DNA of 64,000 nt from Balanoglossus misakiensis (Eukaryota > Hemichordata): positions 372,001-436,000 of the forward strand of contig CM082582.2 in assembly GCA_040954595.2 (NCBI GenBank). The letters are read 5' to 3'. This document shows, piece by piece, positions 51,986-64,000 of this stretch. The first letter of the stretch is position 1. Each line of letters begins with the position of its first letter. A program made the position numbers and the translations under genes. Below the pieces are notes generated by a model. The model was given only the letters and a program-made list of their open reading frames with translations. It did no database searches and was not told where the DNA came from.

Positions 51986-54037
51986 GAACCGTTCTGTCCC
52001 CCCCCCCCCTTACATTATATGCGGTACGCCGATGTCAGCTTACCCGGCAGTACTGTAGGCCGTGCCCCCAACAAACGTCGGTGTTTGAAACGCCCTGGTT
52101 AAATTCGGGCTCTCTCTATAAATCGACAGGCAATAATGCAGTCCTACCGGAACAAATGTCGAGTGTTGACCCGCTGCGACTTTCCCTCTTCGGTTTGCCC
52201 AACTTAGCCAACGTCTTTGTACTAGAGTGTCGGGTCTTTTGCAGAGCCAGGCCGAGGGAAATCCGACTTGATCACCGTTGCTAACGAACGCTAGTGTCTG
52301 TCATGGTGTGCCGGGGTTTTAGTCGAGCAAGGCCGTAGGAGATCTGACTTGATCATCGTGGTCAATGTACGCGTGTTTCCGCTCTAAAGTGCCGGGGCTT
52401 CAGCTAAACCAGGCCGTAGGAAATCCGACGTAATCACCATTGATAACTTACGCCAGTCTGTGTCATATAGAGCCGGTGCACCAGCCGAGTCACGCCGTAG
52501 GAAATCTGACTTGATCAACGTGGTCAATGTACGCCTGTTTCTGCTCTAGAGTGCCGGGGCTTCAGCTGAGCCAGGCCGTAGGAAACCCGACGTGATTACC
52601 GTTGTTAACTTACGCCAGTTTGTGTCCTATATATAGTGCCGGGGCATCAGCCTTGCCAGGCCGAAGGAAATGTAAGTAGATCAACGCGGTCTCTGTACGC
52701 GTGTTTCTGCTCTAGAGTGCCAGGGCTTTAGCCAAGCCATGCCGTAGGAAATCTGACTTGATCAACGTTGCTAACGAACGCTAGTGTCTGTCATAGTGTG
52801 CCGGGGTTTTAGTCGAGCCAAACCGTAGGAGATCAGACTTGATCAACGTGGTCTCTGTACGCGTGTTTCTGCTCTAGAGTGCCGGGGCTTTATCCAACCC
52901 ATGCCGTAGAAAATCTGACTTGATCACCGTTGCTAACGTACGCTAGTGTCTGTCATATTGTGACGGAGATTTAGCCGAGCCAGGCCGTAGAAAAATCGAC
53001 TTGTTCAACGTTACCAGTGTGCAACTGTTTCTGCTCTAGAGTGTCAGGGTTTTAGCCGACTTATGCTGTAGGAAATCTGAGTTGATGAACGGGAATTCAA
53101 TGTTAGAAAACCCGTGTGGAAAGTATCTCTACCCGTTTGAAACTAAGAAAAGAATTTATTCTTATTTATTTTGTAAAAAAGACAATTTTTCGAAAAAAAG
53201 TCGAATAATTGCAATTTTGTCTTGGGTGATTCAAATTATACCGCCTTTTCTGGAATTTGCAGCACTTTTTACAAGAGAACGACACTTCATGCTCCATAAT
53301 ATTTCCGAAAATGAAGAAAAGAGTTAATTTTTTATGATTTTTCAAAAATTTACCATTTTTGTCAAAATATGGCCAAAATGGCTATTTTTCTTGAATTCCG
53401 TCAATATCTCTGCATTTTTGGAGTGGTCGAGAGTTTTAACATACAATCAACATGTCATATATGATCAGGGCACCAAATTCGAAGAACAAAGGTTTTTTTA
53501 TTTTTTTTTCTAAAAATGACATTTTCAAGGAAAATTTGGTAAAACGCAATTTTGTCTGCAGTGAGCCAAATTAGACGGTCTTTTGTGGAATTTGTATCGA
53601 TATATACATACGAAGAGCATTCTATACTCCATCAGATTTCCGAAAATGTAGAAAACAGGTATTTTTTGTAATTTTCAAAAATTTACCATTTTGACCAAAT
53701 TGTGGCTAAAATTGTTATTTTCGTGATGAATGCCGCCAGTGTCACTGCTTTTAAAAGTCATAAAAACTTTTAACATACAAGCAATTGTTTATATATGATC
53801 AGGTCACCGACTTAAAAATATAAAGAATGTTTTGCCTAAAAATGACCTTTTTGGTGCAAAAACGAATAAAACGCAATCTTGTATTAAATCAGTTCATTCA
53901 GAGTGCATGTTTTATAATAAGCACCAATTTTACATATAATGGAAATTTCATACATCATCAGATATCCAAATATGAAAAAATGATTTAGATTTTAGATGAT
54001 TGTCCAAAATTAGCTGATATGTAATAAATGTAGTATT
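51986..54037 (+). repeat. Satellite unit, 2,052 bp
   Basis: C12 tract; same private marks as the preceding unit through the GC block, so the pair arose by a recent duplication. Confidence 0.93.
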
Positions 54038-56090
54038 GAACCGTTCTGCCCCCCCCCCCCCCTTACATTATATGCGGTACGCCGATGTCAGCTTACCCGG
54101 CAGTACTGTAGGCCGTGCCCCCAACAAACGTCGGTGTTTGAAACGCCCTGGTTAAATTCGGGCTCTCTCTATAAATCGACAGGCAATAATGCAGTCCTAC
54201 CGGAACAAATGTCAAGTGTTGAACCGCTGTGACTTTCCCTGTTCGGTTTGCCCGACTTAGCCAACGTCTTTGTACTAGAGTGTCGGGTCTTTTGCAGAGC
54301 CAGGCCGAAGGAAATCCGACTTGATCACCGTTGCTAACGAACGCTAGTGTCTGTCATGGTGTGCCGGGGTTTTAGTCGAGCCAGGCCGTAGGAGATCTGA
54401 CTTGATCATCGTGGTCAATGTACGCGTGTTTCCGCTCTAAAGTGCCGGGGCTTCAGCTAAACCAGGCCGTAGGAAATCCGACGTAATCACCGTTGATAAC
54501 TTACGCCAGTCTGTGTCATATAGAGCCGGTGCACCAGCCGAGTCACGCCGAAGGAAATCTGACTTGATCAACGTGGTCAATGTACGCGTGTTTCCGCTCT
54601 AAAGTGCCGGGGCTTCAGCTAAACCAGGCCGTAGGAAATCCGACGTAATCACCGTTGTTAACTTACGCCAGTCTGTATCCTATATATAGTGCCGGGGCAT
54701 CAGCCATGCCAGGCCGATGGAAATGTGAGTAGATCAACGTGGTCTCTGTACGCGTGTTTCTGCTCTAGAGTGTCAGGGCTTTAGCAAAGCCATGCCGTAG
54801 GAAATCTGACTTGATCAACGTTGCTAACGAACGCTAGTGTCTGTCATAGTGTGCCGGGGTTTTATTCGAGCCAAGCCGTAGGAGATCAGACTTGATCAAC
54901 GTGGTCTCTGTACGCGTGTTTCTGCTCTAGAGTGCCGGGGCTTTATCCAACCCATGCCGTTGAAAATCTGACTTGATCACCGTTGCTAACGTACGCTAGT
55001 GTCTGTCATATTGTGACGAGATTTAGCCGAGCCAGGCCGTAGAAAAATCGACTTGTTCAACGTTATCAGTGTGCAACTGTTTCTGCTCTAGAGTGTCAGG
55101 GTTTTAGCCGACTTATGCTGTAGGAAATCTGAGTTGATGAACGGGAATTCAATGTTAGAAAACCCGTGTGGAAAGTATCTCTACCCGTTTGAATCTAAGA
55201 AAAGAATTTATTCTTATTTATTTTGTAAAAAAGACAATTTTTCGAAAACAAGTCGAAAATGGTAATTTTGTCTTGGGTGATTCAAATTATACCACATTTT
55301 CTGGAATTTGCAGCACTTTTTACAAGAGAACGACACTTCATGCTCCATAATATTTCCGAAAATGAAGAAAAGAGTTTTATTTTTTATGATTTTTTAAAAT
55401 GTACCATTTTGTCAAAATATGGCCAAAATGGCTATTTTTTCTTGAATTCCGTCAATATCTCTGCATTTTTGGAGTGGTCGAAAGTTTTAACATACAATCA
55501 ACATGTCATATATGATCAGGGCACCAAGTTCGAAGAACGAAGGTTTTTTTTATTTTATTTTTCTAAAAATGACATTTTCAAGGAAAATTTGGTAAAACGC
55601 AATTTTGTCTGCAGTGAGCCAAATTAGACGGTCTTTTGTGGAATTGGTATCGATATATATATACGAAGAGCATTCTATACTCCATCAGATTTCCGAAAAT
55701 GTAGAAAACAGGTATTTTTTGTAATTTTCAAAAATTTACCATTTTGACCAAATTGTGGTTAAAATTGTTATTTTCGTGTTGAATGCCGCCAGTGTCACTG
55801 CTTTTAAAAGTCATAAAAACTTTTAACATGCAAGCAATTGCTTATATATGATCAGGTCACCGAATTAAAAAAATAAAGAATGTTTTGCCTAAAAATGACC
55901 TTTTTGGTGCAAAAACGAATAAAACGCAATTTTGTATTCAATCAGCTCATTCAGAGTGCATTTTTTATAATCAGCACCATTTTTACATATAATGGAAATT
56001 TCATACATCATCAGATATCCAAATATGAAAAAATGATTTAGATTTTAGATGATTGTCCAAAATTAGCTGATATCTAATAAATGTAGTATT
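54038..56090 (+). repeat. Satellite unit, 2,053 bp, internally converted
   Basis: C14 tract. The linker has AAATGTCAAGTGTTGAACCG as at 16,818. In the GC block the A copy at about 54,550-54,630 reads GTACGCGTGTTTCCGCTCTA and is followed by CAGCTAAACCAGG, features of the second subrepeat, at the position of the fourth; unit length is unchanged. Confidence 0.92.
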
Positions 56091-58301
56091 GAACCGTTCT
56101 GTCCCCCCCCCCTACATTATATGCGGTACGCCGATGTCAGCTTACCCGGCAGTACTGCAGGCCGTGCCCCCAAATAACGTCCTTGTTTGAAACGCGCTGG
56201 TTAAATTCGGGCTTTCTCTATAAATTGACAGGCAATAATGCAGTCCTACCCGAACAAATGTCGAGTGTTGACCCGCTGCGACTTTCCCTCTTCGGTTTGC
56301 CCGACTTAGCCAACGTCTTTGTACTAATGTGTCGGGTCTTTTGCAGAGCCAGGCCGAAGGAAATCCGACTTGATCACCGTTGCTAACGAACGCTAGTGTC
56401 TGTCATGGTGTGCCGGGGTTTTAGTCGAGCCAGGCCGTAGGAGATCTGACTTGATCATCGTGGTCAATGTACGCGTGTTTCCGCTCCACAGTGCCGGGGC
56501 TTCAGCTAAACCATGCCGTAGGAAATCTGGCGTAATCACCGTTGATAACTCACGCCAGTGTGTGTCATATAGAGCCGGTGCACCAGCCGAGTCACGCCGT
56601 AGGAAATCTGACTTGATCAACGTGGTCAATGTACGCCTGTTTCTGCTCAAAAGTGCCGGGGCTTTAGCTAAACCATGCCGTAGGAAATCCGACGTAATCA
56701 CCGTTGATAACTTACGCCAGTCTGTGTCATATAGAGCCGGTGCACCAGCCGAGTCACGCCGTAGGAAATCTGACTTGATCAACGTGGTCAATGTACGCCT
56801 GTTTCTGCTCTAGAGTGCCAGGGCTTCAGCTGAGCCAGGCCGTAGGAAACCCGACGTGATTACCGTTGTTAACTTACGCCAGTCTGTGTCCTATATATAG
56901 TGCCGGGGCATCAGCCGTGCCAGGCCGAAGGAAATGTGAGTAGATCAACGTGGTCTCTGTACGCGTGTTTCTGCTCTAGAGTGTCAGGGCTTTAGCAAAG
57001 CCATGCCGTAGGAAATCTGACTTGATCAACGTTGCTAACGAACGCTAGTGTCTGTCATAGTGTGCCGGGGTTTTAGTCGAGCCAAGCCGTAGGAGATCAG
57101 ACTTGATCAACGTGGTCTCTGTACGCGTGTTTCTGCTCTAGAGTGCCGGGGCTTTATCCAACCCATGCCGTTGAAAATCTGACTTGATCACCGTTGCTAA
57201 CGTACGCTAGTGTCTGTCATATTGTGACGAGATTTAGCCGAGCCAGGCCGTAGAAAAATCGACTTGTTCAGCGTTATCAGTGTGCAACTGTTTCTGCTCT
57301 AGAGTGTCAGGGTTTTAGCCGACTTATGCTGTAGGAAATCTGAGTTGATGAACGGGAATTCAATGTTAGAAAACCCGTGTGGAAAGTATCTCTACCCGTT
57401 TGAAACTAAGAAAAGAATTTATTCTTATTTATTTTTTAAAAAAGACAATTTTTCGAAAACAAGTCGAAAATGGTAATTTTGTCTTGGGTGATTCAAATTA
57501 TACCACATTTTCTGGAATTTGCAGCACTTTTTACAAGAGAACGACACTTCATGCTCCATAATATTTCCGAAAATGAAGAAAAGAGTTTTATTTTTTATGA
57601 TTTTTTAAAAATGTACCATTTTGTCAAAATATGGCCAAAATGGCTATTTTTTCTTGAATTCCGTCAATATCTCTGCATTTTTGGAGTGGTCGAAAGTTTT
57701 AACATACAATCAACATGTCATATATGATCAGGGCACCAAGTTCGAAGAACGAAGGTTTTTTTATTTTATTTTTCTAAAAATGACATTTTCAAGGAAAATT
57801 TGGTAAAACGCAATTTTGTCTGCAGTGAGCCAAATTAGACGGTCTTTTGTGGAATTGGTATCGATATATATATACGAAGAGCATTCTATACTCCATCAGA
57901 TTTCCGAAAATGTAGAAAACAGGTATTTTTTGTAATTTTCAAAAATTTACCATTTTGACCAAATTGTGGTTAAAATTGTTATTTTCGTGTTGAATGCCGC
58001 CAGTGTCACTGCTTTTAAAAGTCATAAAAACTTTTAACATGCAAGCAATTGCTTATATATGATCAGGTCACCGAATTAAAAAAATAAAGAATGTTTTGCC
58101 TAAAAATGACCTTTTTGGTGCAAAAACGAATAAAACGCAATTTTGTATTCAATCAGCTCATTCAGAGTGCATTTTTTATAATCAGCACCATTTTTACATA
58201 TAATGGAAATTTCATACATCATCAGATATCCAAATATGAAAAAATGATTTAGATTTTAGATGATTGTCCAAAATTAGCTGATATCTAATAAATGTAGTAT
58301 T
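56091..58301 (+). repeat. Satellite unit, 2,211 bp (12 GC subrepeats)
   Basis: C10 tract. One extra AB dimer in the GC block, recognisable by GCTCAAAAGTGCCGGGGC and two GTGCACCAGCCGAGTCACG copies 162 bp apart. First of three nearly identical 2.21-kb units. Confidence 0.94.
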
Positions 58302-60510
58302 GAACCGTTCTGTCCCCCCCCTACATTATATGCGGTACGCCGATGTCAGCTTACCCGGCAGTACTGCAGGCCGTGCCCCCAAATAACGTCCTTGTTTGAA
58401 ACGCCCTGGTTAAATTCGGGCTTTCTCTATAAATTGACAGGCAATAATGCAGTCCTACCCGAACAAATGTCGAGTGTTGACCCGCTGCGACTTTCCCTCT
58501 TCGGTTTGCCCGACTTAGCCAACGTCTTTGTACTAATGTGTCGGGTCTTTTGCAGAGCCAGGCCGAAGGAAATCCGACTTGATCACCGTTGCTAACGAAC
58601 GCTAGTGTCTGTCATGGTGTGCCGGGGTTTTAGTCGAGCCAGGCCGTAGGAGATCTGACTTGATCATCGTGGTCAATGTACGCGTGTTTCCGCTCCACAG
58701 TGCCGGGGCTTCAGCTAAACCATGCCGTAGGAAATCTGGCGTAATCACCGTTGATAACTCACGCCAGTGTGTGTCATATAGAGCCGGTGCACCAGCCGAG
58801 TCACGCCGTAGGAAATCTGACTTGATCAACGTGGTCAATGTACGCCTGTTTCTGCTCAAAAGTGCCGGGGCTTTAGCTAAACCATGCCGTAGGAAATCCG
58901 ACGTAATCACCGTTGATAACTTACGCCAGTCTGTGTCATATAGAGCCGGTGCACCAGCCGAGTCACGCCGTAGGAAATCTGACTTGATCAACGTGGTCAA
59001 TGTACGCCTGTTTCTGCTCTAGAGTGCCAGGGCTTCAGCTGAGCCAGGCCGTAGGAAACCCGACGTGATTACCGTTGTTAACTTACGCCAGTCTGTGTCC
59101 TATATATAGTGCCGGGGCATCAGCCGTGCCAGGCCGAAGGAAATGTGAGTAGATCAACGTGGTCTCTGTACGCGTGTTTCTGCTCTAGAGTGTCAGGGCT
59201 TTAGCAAAGCCATGCCGTAGGAAATCTGACTTGATCAACGTTGCTAACGAACGCTAGTGTCTGTCATAGTGTGCCGGGGTTTTAGTCGAGCCAAGCCGTA
59301 GGAGATCAGACTTGATCAACGTGGTCTCTGTACGCGTGTTTCTGCTCTAGAGTGCCGGGGCTTTATCCAACCCATGCCGTTGAAAATCTGACTTGATCAC
59401 CGTTACTAACGTACGCTAGTGTCTGTCATATTGTGACGAGATTTAGCCGAGCCAGGCCGTAGAAAAATCGACTTGTTCAGCGTTATCAGTGTGCAACTGT
59501 TTCTGCTCTAGAGTGTCAGGGTTTTAGCCGACTTATGCTGTAGGAAATCTGAGTTGATGAACGGGAATTCAATGTTAGAAAACCCGTGTGGAAAGTATCT
59601 CTACCCGTTTGAAACTAAGAAAAGAATTTATTCTTATTTATTTTTTAAAAAAGACAATTTTTCGAAAACAAGTCGAAAATGGTAATTTTGTCTTGGGTGA
59701 TTCAAATTATACCACATTTTCTGGAATTTGCAGCACTTTTTACAAGAGAACGACACTTCATGCTCCATAATATTTCCGAAAATGAAGAAAAGAGTTTTAT
59801 TTTTTATGATTTTTTAAAAATGTACCATTTTGTCAAAATATGGCCAAAATGGCTATTTTTTCTTGAATTCCGTCAATATCTCTGCATTTTTGGAGTGGTC
59901 GAAAGTTTTAACATACAATCAACATGTCATATATGATCAGGGCACCAAGTTCGAAGAACGAAGGTTTTTTTATTTTATTTTTCTAAAAATGACATTTTCA
60001 AGGAAAATTTGGTAAAACGCAATTTTGTCTGCAGTGAGCCAAATTAGACGGTCTTTTGTGGAATTGGTATCGATATATATATACGAAGAGCATTCTATAC
60101 TCCATCAGATTTCCGAAAATGTAGAAAACAGGTATTTTTTGTAATTTTCAAAAATTTACCATTTTGACCAAATTGTGGTTAAAATTTTTATTTTCGTGTT
60201 GAATGCCGCCAGTGTCACTGCTTTTAAAAGTCATAAAAACTTTTAACATGCAAGCAATTGCTTATATATGATCAGGTCACCGAATTAAAAAAATAAAGAA
60301 TGTTTTGCCTAAAAATGACCTTTTTGGTGCAAAAACGAATAAAACGCAATTTTGTATTAAATCAGCTCATTCAGAGTGCATTTTTTATAATCAGCACCAT
60401 TTTTACATATAATGGAAATTTCATACATCATCAGATATCCAAATATGAAAAAATGATTTAGATTTTAGATGATTGTCCAAAATTAGCTGATATCTAATAA
60501 ATGTAGTATT
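58302..60510 (+). repeat. Satellite unit, 2,209 bp (12 GC subrepeats)
   Basis: C8 tract. Differs from its neighbours at only a few bases by eye, for example CCGTTACTAACG at about 59,400. Confidence 0.94.
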
Positions 60511-62722
60511 GAACCGTTCTGTCCCCCCCCCCCTACATTATATGCGGTACGCCGATGTCAGCTTACCCGGCAGTACTGCAGGCCGTGCCCCCAAATAACG
60601 TCCTTGTTTGAAACGCCCTGGTTAAATTCGGGCTTTCTCTATAAATTGACAGGCAATAATGCAGTCCTACCCGAACAAATGTCGAGTGTTGACCCGCTGC
60701 GACTTTCCCTCTTCGGTTTGCCCGACTTAGCCAACGTCTTTGTACTAATGTGTCGGGTCTTTTGCAGAGCCAGGCCGAAGGAAATCCGACTTGATCACCG
60801 TTGCTAACGAACGCTAGTGTCTGTCATGGTGTGCCGGGGTTTTAGTCGAGCCAGGCCGTAGGAGATCTGACTTGATCATCGTGGTCAATGTACGCGTGTT
60901 TCCGCTCCACAGTGCCGGGGCTTCAGCTAAACCATGCCGTAGGAAATCTGGCGTAATCACCGTTGATATCTCACGCCAGTGTGTGTCATATAGAGCCGGT
61001 GCACCAGCCGAGTCACGCCGTAGGAAATCTGACTTGATCAACGTGGTCAATGTACGCCTGTTTCTGCTCAAAAGTGCCGGGGCTTTAGCTAAACCATGCC
61101 TTAGGAAATCCGACGTAATCACCGTTGATAACTTACGCCAGTCTGTGTCATATAGAGCCGGTGCACCAGCCGAGTCACGCCGTAGGAAATCTGACTTGAT
61201 CAACGTGGTCAATGTACGCCTGTTTCTGCTCTAGAGTGCCGGGGCTTCAGCTGAGCCAGGCCGTAGGAAACTCGACGTGATTACCGTTGTTAACTTACGC
61301 CAGTCTGTGTCCTATATATAGTGCCGGGGCATCAGCCGTGCCAGGCCGAAGGAAATGTGAGTAGATCAACGTGGTCTCTGTACGCGTGTTTCTGCTCTAG
61401 AGTGTCAGGGCTTTAGCAAAGCCATGCCGTAGGAAATCTGACTTGATCAACGTTGCTAACGAACGCTAGTGTCTGTCATAGTGTGCCGGGGTTTTAGTCG
61501 AGCCAAGCCGTAGGAGATCAGACTTGATCAACGTGGTCTCTGTACGCGTGTTTCTGCTCTAGAGTGCCGGGGCTTTATCCAACCCATGCCGTTGAAAATC
61601 TGACTTGATCACCGTTGCTAACGTACGCTAGTGTCTGTCATATTGTGACGAGATTTAGCCGAGCCAGGCCGTAGAAAAATCGACTTGTTCAGCGTTATCA
61701 GTGTGCAACTGTTTCTGCTCTAGAGTGTCAGGGTTTTAGCCGACTTATGCTGTAGGAAATCTGAGTTGATGAACGGGAATTTAATGTTAGAAAACCCGTG
61801 TGGAAAGTATCTCTACCCGTTTGAAACTAAGAAAAGAATTTATTCTTATTTATTTTTTAAAAAAGACAATTTTTCGAAAACAAGTCGAAAATGGTAATTT
61901 TGTCTTGGGTGATTCAAATTATACCACATTTTCTGGAATTTGCAGCACTTTTTACAAGAGAACGACACTTCATGCTCCATAATATTTCCGAAAATGAAGA
62001 AAAGAGTTTATTTTTTATGATTTTTTAAAAATGTACCATTTTGTCAAAATATGGCCAAAATGGCTATTTTTTCTTGAATTCCGTCAATATCTCTGCATTT
62101 TTGGAGTGGTGGAAAGTTTTAACATACAATCAACATGTCATATATGATCAGGGCACCAAATTCGAAGAACGAAGGTTTTTTTATTTTATTTTTCTAAAAA
62201 TGACATTTTCAAGGAAAATTTGGTAAAACGCAATTTTGTCTGCAGTAAGCCAAATTAGACGGTCTTTTGTGGAATTTGTATCGATATATATATACGAAGA
62301 GCATTCTATACTCCATCAGATTTCCGAAAATGTAGAAAACAGGTATTTTTTGTAATTTTCAAAAATTTACCATTTTGACCAAATTGTGGTTAAAATTGTT
62401 ATTTTCGTGTTGAATGCCGCCAGTGTCACTGCTTTTAAAAGTCATAAAAACTTTTAACATGCAAGCAATTGCTTATATATGATCAGGCCACCGAATTAAA
62501 AAAATAAAGAATGTTTTGCCTAAAAATGACCTTTTTGGTGCAAAAACGAATAAAACGCAATTTTCGTATTAAATCAGCTCATTCAGAGTGCATTTTTTAT
62601 AATCAGCACCATTTTTACATATATTGGAAATTTCATACATCATCAGATATCCAAATATGAAAAAATGATTTAGATTTTAGATGATTGTCTAAAATTAGCT
62701 GATATCTAATAAATGTAGTATT
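60511..62722 (+). repeat. Satellite unit, 2,212 bp (12 GC subrepeats)
   Basis: C11 tract. Matches the two units before it through the GC block and AT subrepeat 1, then changes to the GGAATTTGTATCGA and GATCAGGCCACC variants in the later AT block, so the homogenised stretch ends inside this unit. Confidence 0.93.
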
Positions 62723-64000
62723 GAACCGTTCTGTCCCCCCCCCCCCCTACATTATATGCGGTACGCCGATGTCAGCTTACCCGGCAGTACTGCAGGCCGT
62801 GCCCCCAAATAACGTCGGTGTTTGAAACGCCCTGGTTAAATTCGGGCTTTCTCTATAAATTGACAGGCAATAATGCAGTCCTACCCGAACAAATGTCGAG
62901 TGTTGACCCGCTGTGACTTTCCCTCTTCGGTTTGCCCGAATTAGCCAACGTCTCTGTACTAATGTGTCGGGTCTTTTGCAGAGCCAGGCCGAAGGAAATC
63001 CGACTTGATCACCGTTGCTAACGAACGCTAGAGTCTGTCATGGTGTGCCGGGGTTTTAGTCGAGCCAGGCCGTAGGAGATCTGACTTGATCATCGTGGTC
63101 AATGTACGCGTGTTTCCGCTCTGAAGTGCCGGGGCTTCAGCTAAACCATGCCGTAGGAAATCCGACGTAATCACCGATGATAACTTACGCCAGTCTGTGT
63201 CATATAGAGCCGGTGCACCAGCCAAGTCACGCCGTAGGAAATCTGACTTGATCAACGTGGTCACTGTACGCCTGTTTCTGCTCTAGAGTGCCGGGGCTTC
63301 ATCTGAGCCAGGCCGTAGGAAACCCGACGTGATTACCGTTGTTAACTTACGCCAGTCTGTGTCCTATATATAGTGCCGGGGCATCAGCCGTGCCAGGCCG
63401 AAGGAAATGTGAGTAGATCAACGTGGTCTCTGTACGCGTGTTTCTGCTCTAGAGTGCCGGGGCTTTATCCAAGCCATGCCGTAGAAAATCTGACTTGATC
63501 ACCGTTGCTAACGTACGATAGTGTCTGTCATATTGTGACGGAGATGCTGTAGGAAATCTGAGTTGATGAACGGGAATTCAATGTTAGAAAACTCGTGTAG
63601 AAAGTATCTCTACCCGTTTGAAATTAAGAAAAGAATTTATTCTTATTTTTTTTCTAAAAATGACATTTTCAAGGAAAATTTGGTAAAACGCAATTTTGTC
63701 TGCAGTGAGCCAAATTAGATTGTCTTTTGTGGAATTTGTGTCGATATATACATACGAAGAGCATTCTATACTCCATCAGATTTCCGAAAATGTAGAAAAC
63801 AGGTATTTTTTGTAATTTTCAAAAATTTACCATTTTGACCAAATTATGGCTAAAATTGTTATTTTCGTGTTGAATGCCGCCAGTGTCACTGCTTTTAAAA
63901 GTCATAAAAACTTTTAACACACAAGCAATTGTTTATATATGATCAGGTCACCGAATTAAAAAAAATAAAGAATGTTTGGCCTAAAATTGACCTTTTTGGC
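62723..64000 (+). repeat. Satellite unit with internal deletions, cut by window end
   Basis: C13 tract. The GC block spans only 558 bp (62,990-63,548) against 814 in standard units: one dimer is gone, and a further ~94 bp is lost at GACGGAGATGCTGTAGG. About 347 bp of the AT block is also missing at 63,640-63,655. Confidence 0.9.
63632..63664 (+). other. Deletion scar removing most of AT subrepeat 1
   Basis: AGAATTTATTCTTAT runs directly into TTTTTTCTAAAAATGAC. These motifs are about 370 bp apart in the reference unit but 23 bp apart here, a loss of about 347 bp. Both edges lie in T-rich stretches at equivalent places of AT subrepeats 1 and 2, so recombination or slippage between subrepeats is the likely cause. 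Confidence 0.85.

Larger units (their letters stand above)
45407..64000 (+). repeat. Satellite array segment 5, forward orientation, to window end
   Basis: Anchors at 46005, 48058, 49936, 51986, 54038, 56091, 58302, 60511 and 62723. Spacings are 2053, 1878, 2050, 2052, 2053, 2211, 2209 and 2212 bp. It begins near the end of AT subrepeat 1 and runs off the window inside the AT block of a rearranged unit. Confidence 0.97.

Noticed and set aside
947-63264. Many short reading frames of 60-132 aa repeated in every unit, for example the ~81-aa frame starting MMNGNSMLE
   Set aside because: They recur because the DNA recurs. Copies differ by compensating frameshifts (MLENPCGKYLYPFE versus MLEIRVESISTRLE before the shared ILSWVIQ), early stops and lost starts, with no sign of conservation of the protein over the DNA, no known domain and no gene context.

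Overview
The window is a continuous eukaryotic satellite-DNA array. I find no convincing protein-coding gene, rRNA or tRNA. About 29 copies of a composite unit, mostly close to 2,050 bp, fill it end to end. Each unit starts (as anchored here) with GAACCGTTCTG and a run of 7-17 C, followed by three parts: (i) a linker of about 265 bp; (ii) a GC-richer block of 81-bp subrepeats that alternate between two types, making a 162-bp dimer, usually five dimers; (iii) an AT-rich block of about 2.7 diverged tandem copies of a ~330-bp subrepeat. This gives three nested periodicities (81/162 bp, ~330 bp, ~2.05 kb).

Layout: forward units at 1-18,216; reverse units at 18,217-29,686; a short forward piece at 29,686-30,681; reverse units at 30,679-45,407; forward units from 45,407 to the end. 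The four orientation switches have sharp junctions with 0-3 bp of shared sequence. Unit lengths fall in classes of about 1.88, 2.05, 2.21 and 2.38 kb, separated by roughly one 162-bp dimer each. Two foreign insertions interrupt the array: a ~188-bp LINE/SINE-like 3' tail (23,112-23,299, with an AGCGTT duplication and an ATT-repeat end) and a 1,332-bp element with long terminal inverted repeats (34,828-36,159). The last unit shows internal deletions of GC subrepeats and most of one 330-bp AT subrepeat.

The organism is a eukaryote, most likely an animal, judging from the long satellite, the retroposon-like tail with an ATT microsatellite and the TIR element; I do not recognise the satellite family and cannot name the species. 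The place in the genome (centromeric, pericentromeric, subtelomeric or interstitial) cannot be told from sequence alone. Nothing here functions as a set of genes; the interest is in how the array is built and rearranged: unequal exchange in dimer register, local amplification (three almost identical 2.21-kb units at 56,091-62,722), mosaic units, and inverted segments that share private variants with distant forward units.
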